From Fomitopsis serialis (Eukaryota > Basidiomycota > Agaricomycetes > Polyporales > Fomitopsidaceae), in the NCBI RefSeq assembly GCF_022376445.1, contig NW_025955528.1, forward strand, positions 1 to 22,359: DNA of 22,359 nucleotides, given 5' to 3'. The notes under the pieces are model-generated. The model was not told the origin of the DNA. It made no database searches and saw only the letters and a program-made list of their open reading frames with translations. The translations under genes and the position numbers were made by a program. The stretch's first letter is position 1. Every line of letters starts with the position of its first letter. Of the stretch, positions 21,576-22,359 are shown in pieces.

Positions 21576-22359
21576 ATGGAAATCTTGGGCTTCAACTTCA
21601 ATAGCTCTATTGGATGCATATTTATTGGGGCACTGATGTCTCTGATGTAAGTTAATGACTGTTATTGCATGTGGGCAAAGCTGAATTATTCCCCACTCAG
21701 TTTGTATGGATGCACTTGTGCCCAGATATTGTACTTCTTCTTTCATTACAACAAAAGGACTGAACCATTTACAAAGGCAATAGTAAGTCATCAATGTGGT
21801 GTTAACTTCACCTGTCTTACATTTGATTTCTGTAGGTAATTCTAGTTTGGTGTGTATTTATTTGCCCTTCTGTGCACACTGCTGATCATTTTACTGATAT
21901 AGGGTCTTGGACACAGTCAAATGTGTTGCAGAAGGACAGGTAGTAACATATTCTGCATCAGACCTGGTGATAGCCATTGATGTGCCAGTGTTGTGCCCAA
22001 TACAGCAAATGTGGTTCTATTTTGTGCAAAGACATGCACAAATCTTTGCATTGCTCAAATTAGATAACAAGTTTGTATCATACTATACAAGCTTCATATG
22101 GGCCCCCTCTCATTTTATTTTCTGACTACTATAGGTCAATGGGGGTATGGCTCTGAGGTGGCATGTCAGCCAATGCTGAATTACATTTCACAGGTTGAAC
22201 AGCTATCTGAGGTATGATTTGGGTCCATGGACAACTTGTCAAAGATATGGGACTAATCAACTTGTGTTGTCAGGATGTGATCAAGATAGTTGTACAAAGG
22301 TTCTTCACATCACCATGTCATAGTGAACCAGATGCTGATTATCCCATACTATAGCTATT
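21576..22359 (+). CDS. DUF6534-type fungal membrane protein, 5' part, continues past window
   Basis: The first exons fit the Agaricomycete DUF6534 family (about 300 residues, seven TM helices, function unknown). Exons: 21576-21646, 21701-21782, 21836-21849, 21903 to about 22074, joined by canonical GT...AG introns in agreeing phases. The product starts MEILGFNFNSSIGCIFIGAL (TM1) and continues LYGCTCAQILYFFFHYN. It then reads TKAIVILVWVLDTVKCVAEG (TM2), VVTYSASD and FVQRHAQIFALLKLDNKF. A likely donor after NKF (GTATCA, 22075) pairs with an acceptor TATAG at 22134. Beyond that point the reading is not convincing, although DVIKIVVQRFF after 22274 could be a further exon or a second fragment. Frame and splice sites survive despite nearly total CpG loss. 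It may be functional or a decaying copy. Confidence 0.62.

Larger units (their letters stand above)
21235..22359. other. CpG-exhausted, AT-richer segment
   Basis: Reading the bases directly, only one CpG (21406-21407) occurs in these 1,125 bases, whereas the DNA just to the left has many. TG and CA are very common instead, the pattern left by deamination of methylated CpG. The segment continues past the window and contains the DUF6534-type gene. Confidence 0.9.

Overview
The window is nuclear DNA of a filamentous basidiomycete, most likely an Agaricomycete. The evidence is many introns of about 42-75 nt with GT...AG ends, a GC-rich background, and fungal families such as DUF6533- and DUF6534-type membrane proteins, a SnoaL-FMO fusion and a Pff1-type vacuolar protease. 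All gene models below were assembled by hand by checking splice sites and reading phase; nothing was searched against a database.

Layout, left to right: the first two exons of an amino-acid permease (-, 132-587), whose next exon is not recognisable in the 131 bases left; about 2.6 kb with no supportable gene; an intact 12-exon flavin-dependent monooxygenase (-, 3207-5638); a divergently arranged two-exon BTB/POZ protein (+, 6304-7384); a DUF6533-type membrane protein with several reading-phase conflicts (-, 8127-9942), probably decayed; about 1.6 kb of non-coding DNA with a GTTGAC-type minisatellite; an intact 14-exon vacuolar/ER membrane M28 metalloprotease (+, 11575-14951); an intact 10-exon MFS monocarboxylate-type transporter (+, 15494-17433); a decayed, internally deleted relative of the BTB gene (-, 17904-18163); a NOL8/Nop8-type ribosome-biogenesis gene whose RRM carries three single-base shifts that cancel out (-, 19108-20928); and a compositionally different, almost CpG-free segment (21235 to the end) holding the first exons of a DUF6534-type membrane protein (+, from 21576).

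The genes do not form a pathway or cluster; this is ordinary housekeeping plus lineage-expanded fungal families. The monooxygenase, BTB, protease and transporter genes are clean. The permease, the DUF6533 gene, the BTB relic and the NOL8 RRM exon show breaks of different kinds. I did not find an obvious new multi-gene system. The observations most worth a second look are the CpG-exhausted DUF6534 segment with its sharp edge and intact splicing frame, the triple compensating frameshift in the RRM, and the dispersed GTTGAAACGTTGACC-like motif.
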